This document shows positions 5,164 to 7,610 of a stretch of DNA of 7,610 nt, in pieces (within the stretch, counting starts at the first letter, position 1; each line of letters starts with the position of its first letter). Source of the DNA: Acidobacteriota bacterium (GTDB lineage: Bacteria > Acidobacteriota > Terriglobia > Terriglobales > Acidobacteriaceae); assembly GCA_021798235.1 (NCBI GenBank), contig JAJZMO010000219.1, positions 1 through 7,610 on the forward strand, given 5' to 3'. The translations under genes were made by a program, and so were the position numbers. The notes under the pieces were generated by a model. That model did not search any database. It saw only the letters and a program-made list of their open reading frames with translations, and had not been told where the DNA came from.

Positions 5164-7610
5164 ATGGAAATCATGAAAAAGAAAATGCGCCTTTACTCCA
5201 TTACTCTGCTGTTGGTATGCGTTGGATGTATCCTTCCACGTGCATCCGCGCAAACGGCCACAATTGTGGATAACGGAAGCTCATTGTCTGTGAACTTCAA
5301 TGAATCCGGGGCGACGTTGGCCATCGTGCATTTCACGGTCACCAGCGGCAGCTCAAGTTCCGGGCAGCTGAATGACACGATGTCAGGGTCGAGCGGAACC
5401 TTTACATACACGATTCAGCCGCCGGAGGTTCCCTTGGTGGTCAGCGGCGCACCGTTGACCGTTGCCTACAGCGTCACCTACCAGGTGAACGGTGTCCAAA
5501 ACACGGTCAGCTTCCCCAACTGGACGCGGAGTTCATCGGGGAGCACGCAGACGGTAGCCACGCCGACAATCACGCCGGGAGCGGGCAGCTACAGCTCTCC
5601 GCAGACGGTGACCTTGAGCGACGCGACATCGGGAGCGGCGATCTATTACACAACCGACGGCACGCAGCCGACGACTGGATCCACGCTGTATAGCGGAGCC
5701 TTTACCGTTTCGAGCACTACGACCGTCAATGCCATCGCTGCAGAGAGTGGCTACTCCAACTCCAGCGTGGCCTCGGCAACAATCTCGATTAGTTCAAGCA
5801 GCGGCCAACCCACAGCTGCGATCGTGGATAACGGAAGCTCTCTGGATCTAACCTTCAATGCACCTGGGGCGACGTTGGCCATCGTGCATTTCACGGTCAC
5901 CAGCGGCAGCTCAAGTTCCGGGCAGCTGAATGACACGATGTCAGGGTCGAGCGGAACCTTTACATACACGATTCAGCCGCCGGAGGTTCCCTTGGTGGTC
6001 AGCGGCGCACCGTTGACCGTTGCCTACAGCGTCACCTACCAGGTGAACGGTGTCCAAAACACGGTCAGCTTCCCCAACTGGACGCGGAGTTCATCGGGGA
6101 GCACGCAGACGGTAGCCACGCCGACAATCACGCCGGGAGCGGGCAGCTACAGCTCTCCGCAGACGGTGACCTTGAGCGACGCGACATCGGGAGCGGCGAT
6201 CTATTACACGACCGACGGCACGCAGCCGACAACTGGATCCACGCTGTATAGCGGAGCCTTTACTCTGTCGGCCAGCGCTACCATCAATGCCATCGCCGTA
6301 GAGAGTGGCTACACCAATTCCAGCGTAGCTTCGGCTGCAATCTCAATCACCGCTGCTGAACAACAGGCAGCGCCACCAGTAATTTCTCCCGGGACGGGTA
6401 CTTTCACGTCAACGCAGACCGTTACGTTGAGTGATGGGACTCCGGGCGCTGCGATCTATTACACGACGAATGGAACGCAGCCAACAACATCCTCCCAGCT
6501 GTACAGCGGTGCATTTTCGGTATCGAGTACAACAACCGTAAACGCCATTGCAATTGCCAACGGCTATTTGAACTCAAGTGTGTCTACAGCAACACTAACC
6601 GTATCTTCACTTACAAATTATTCATATAATGTAGTTGAAGAGGGAAGCTCTTCCTTGGTAATTTACTTGGATCTAACGTGGGTGATGCCGAAAAACATAC
6701 TTTCGGCCCCCATCATTACCTATAGCGTAACCAATTCCAGTGGAACTGTGCTGCAACCTCAAACCAGTCCAACGTTGTCTCCGGTGAGCGGATCAACGGA
6801 GAACTGGGCTTCTGCCCCCATCACAGGGCTGCAAACCGGAGATGTAGTCACATTCTTCTTCACCTATACGCAAGCCAATGGGACCAATATCAATGCTCCC
6901 ATCAATGCTCCAGGAACGCAGTTTTCGCATTCCTTCTGCGGGTCCAGCACAACGGGATCTTGTACTCCAACCATTGCCTTGCCAACGTTTACGCCTGCGG
7001 GAGGCACCTACGCGTCTGGGCAGAGTGTAACCATCAATTCCCAGTCGTCGTGGCCTTCCGGAACCGAAATATACTACACAACAGATGGAGCAACGCCTAT
7101 AGTCGGGAACAAGGATACTATTTTGTATGCAGGAACTCCGATTAGCGTGGCTAGCTCAATGTCCATAAGCGCTAAGGCTATTAACGGTAGCCAGCAGTCT
7201 CCGGCGGCAGTTTCCACATATATCATTAGCTGCTCTGGTTGTTCTGTGCAGGCTCCCGTATTCTCTGCGCCATCTGGAACATATCAAAATGAACTCTATC
7301 TCTGGCTGGTCTCTCCAACACCGGGTGCAATTGTCTATTACACGCTGGATGGAACCACTCCAACTACATCTTCACCGCGGTTCTCTGCAGGCATAGGAAT
7401 TCCATTGCCGGTAGGGACAACAACTGTGAACGCAGTAGCATATCTGAACGGAACGATGTCGAGTGTGGCTTCGGGTACTTATATATTGCAAAGCCTCAAT
7501 CAAAGTACCTGGAACGGCATGACTACGTTCACGGTGCAAAATAACTCTAAAGGTGAATATGCAAATGACCAAATATATTGGATGATTATTGGGCAGGATC
7601 CCAATAGTCC
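5164..7610 (+). CDS. Secreted modular beta-1,3-glucanase-like protein: CBM56-like and CHB_HEX_C modules, then GH64 (3' end outside window)
   Basis: 815 codons are present and the gene continues past the right edge. A basic N-terminus and hydrophobic core (9-24) end in RASA-Q, a signal peptidase I site after Ala29. The modules in order are: CBM56-like 1 (about 31-121), CHB_HEX_C 1 (132-210), CBM56-like 2 (217-307), CHB_HEX_C 2 (318-396), CHB_HEX_C 3 (403-481), CBM56-like 3 (484-593), CHB_HEX_C 4 (606-689) and CHB_HEX_C 5 (697-775). The CHB_HEX_C modules carry the typical IYYTTDGTQPT motif and a late NAIA or NAVA. From about 787, FTVQNNSKGEYANDQIYWMI (789-808) followed by IGQDP resembles the opening strand of GH64 laminaripentaose-producing beta-1,3-glucanases. 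The catalytic acids lie beyond the window. Mature cysteines occur only at 592, 600, 690 and 693, at module borders. ATG 5164 has AGGA ten bases upstream; ATG 5173 is an alternative start. The CHB_HEX_C calls are strong, CBM56 is a pattern match and GH64 rests on a short segment. Confidence 0.85.
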   Translation, partial: MEIMKKKMRLYSITLLLVCVGCILPRASAQTATIVDNGSSLSVNFNESGATLAIVHFTVTSGSSSSGQLNDTMSGSSGTFTYTIQPPEVPLVVSGAPLTVAYSVTYQVNGVQNTVSFPNWTRSSSGSTQTVATPTITPGAGSYSSPQTVTLSDATSGAAIYYTTDGTQPTTGSTLYSGAFTVSSTTTVNAIAAESGYSNSSVASATISISSSSGQPTAAIVDNGSSLDLTFNAPGATLAIVHFTVTSGSSSSGQLNDTMSGSSGTFTYTIQPPEVPLVVSGAPLTVAYSVTYQVNGVQNTVSFPNWTRSSSGSTQTVATPTITPGAGSYSSPQTVTLSDATSGAAIYYTTDGTQPTTGSTLYSGAFTLSASATINAIAVESGYTNSSVASAAISITAAEQQAAPPVISPGTGTFTSTQTVTLSDGTPGAAIYYTTNGTQPTTSSQLYSGAFSVSSTTTVNAIAIANGYLNSSVSTATLTVSSLTNYSYNVVEEGSSSLVIYLDLTWVMPKNILSAPIITYSVTNSSGTVLQPQTSPTLSPVSGSTENWASAPITGLQTGDVVTFFFTYTQANGTNINAPINAPGTQFSHSFCGSSTTGSCTPTIALPTFTPAGGTYASGQSVTINSQSSWPSGTEIYYTTDGATPIVGNKDTILYAGTPISVASSMSISAKAINGSQQSPAAVSTYIISCSGCSVQAPVFSAPSGTYQNELYLWLVSPTPGAIVYYTLDGTTPTTSSPRFSAGIGIPLPVGTTTVNAVAYLNGTMSSVASGTYILQSLNQSTWNGMTTFTVQNNSKGEYANDQIYWMIIGQDPNS
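5308..5705 (+). repeat. Intragenic direct repeat, copy 1 (398 bp)
   Basis: This is the first copy of a long in-frame duplication, offset 558 bp (186 codons) from copy 2 at 5866-6263. Positions 5308-5651 are identical to the second copy over 344 bp. Only 5652 (A versus G) and 5673 (G versus A) differ, and both are third positions of Thr codons. It covers most of CBM56-like module 1 and most of CHB_HEX_C 1. Confidence 0.95.
5866..6263 (+). repeat. Intragenic direct repeat, copy 2 (398 bp)
   Basis: This is the second copy of the duplication (CBM56-like module 2 plus most of CHB_HEX_C 2). Similarity continues outside the near-identical core in patches: GTGGATAACGGAAGCTC (5824-5840) upstream and the GGCTAC..CCAGCGT segment downstream, but with many more differences. 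This patchiness suggests that the whole 558-bp unit was duplicated earlier and only the core was later homogenised. Confidence 0.95.

Noticed and set aside
5193..5969. Two similar minus-strand 72-codon frames, 5193-5411 and 5751-5969
   Set aside because: They are identical in part only because they are antisense to the two copies of the duplicated module; not genes.
5308..6600. Possibility that the repeats are a CRISPR array or mobile-element ends
   Set aside because: The repeats are long, in frame, protein-coding and organised as domain modules; there are no short palindromic repeats with unique spacers, no transposase and no terminal inverted repeats.

Overview
The window looks like a chromosomal segment of a Gram-negative soil bacterium, most likely an acidobacterium (class Terriglobia). 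This is inferred from three things: tandem chitobiase C-terminal (CHB_HEX_C) modules in a secreted glucanase, a divergent HME-RND pump, and moderately high, uneven GC. No rRNA, tRNA or marker gene is present to prove it.

Layout. (1) Positions 1-2169, minus strand: a two-gene efflux operon. A lipoprotein-type periplasmic adaptor (1030-2169) is followed by the inner-membrane CzcA/CusA-family RND pump, whose first 344 codons are present before it runs off the left edge. The two genes overlap by 4 bases (ATGA) and are translationally coupled. (2) Positions 2170-2444: a divergent intergenic region with nested inverted repeats. One arm covers the Shine-Dalgarno of the adaptor gene. (3) Positions 2445-4510, plus strand: a two-component system made of a membrane-bound PAS histidine kinase and, 8 bases later, a NarL/FixJ-type response regulator. 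(4) Positions 4511-5163: a 653-base stretch with no convincing gene. It holds a perfect 8-bp GC-rich hairpin, a 10-bp palindrome and a 10-bp-period direct repeat. (5) Positions 5164-7610, plus strand: the first 815 codons of a large secreted modular protein. After a signal peptide come alternating CBM56-like and CHB_HEX_C modules, and at the right edge what looks like the start of a GH64 (beta-1,3-glucanase) catalytic domain.

How the genes may work together. The pump and adaptor would form two thirds of a tripartite metal or small-molecule exporter. The outer-membrane partner is not in the window. The kinase/regulator pair is transcribed divergently from the pump, which makes it a candidate regulator of it, but nothing in the sequence proves this. 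The GH64-like protein looks independent: a secreted enzyme built to bind and hydrolyse beta-1,3-glucan, such as fungal wall or curdlan-like polymer.

The most striking sequence feature is a 398-bp in-frame duplication inside the glucanase gene. The two copies differ at only two positions, both synonymous, while the surrounding modules have diverged, which points to recent duplication or gene conversion. I see no clear evidence of a wholly new biological system. The best leads are this mosaic glucanase and the hairpin over the adaptor ribosome-binding site.
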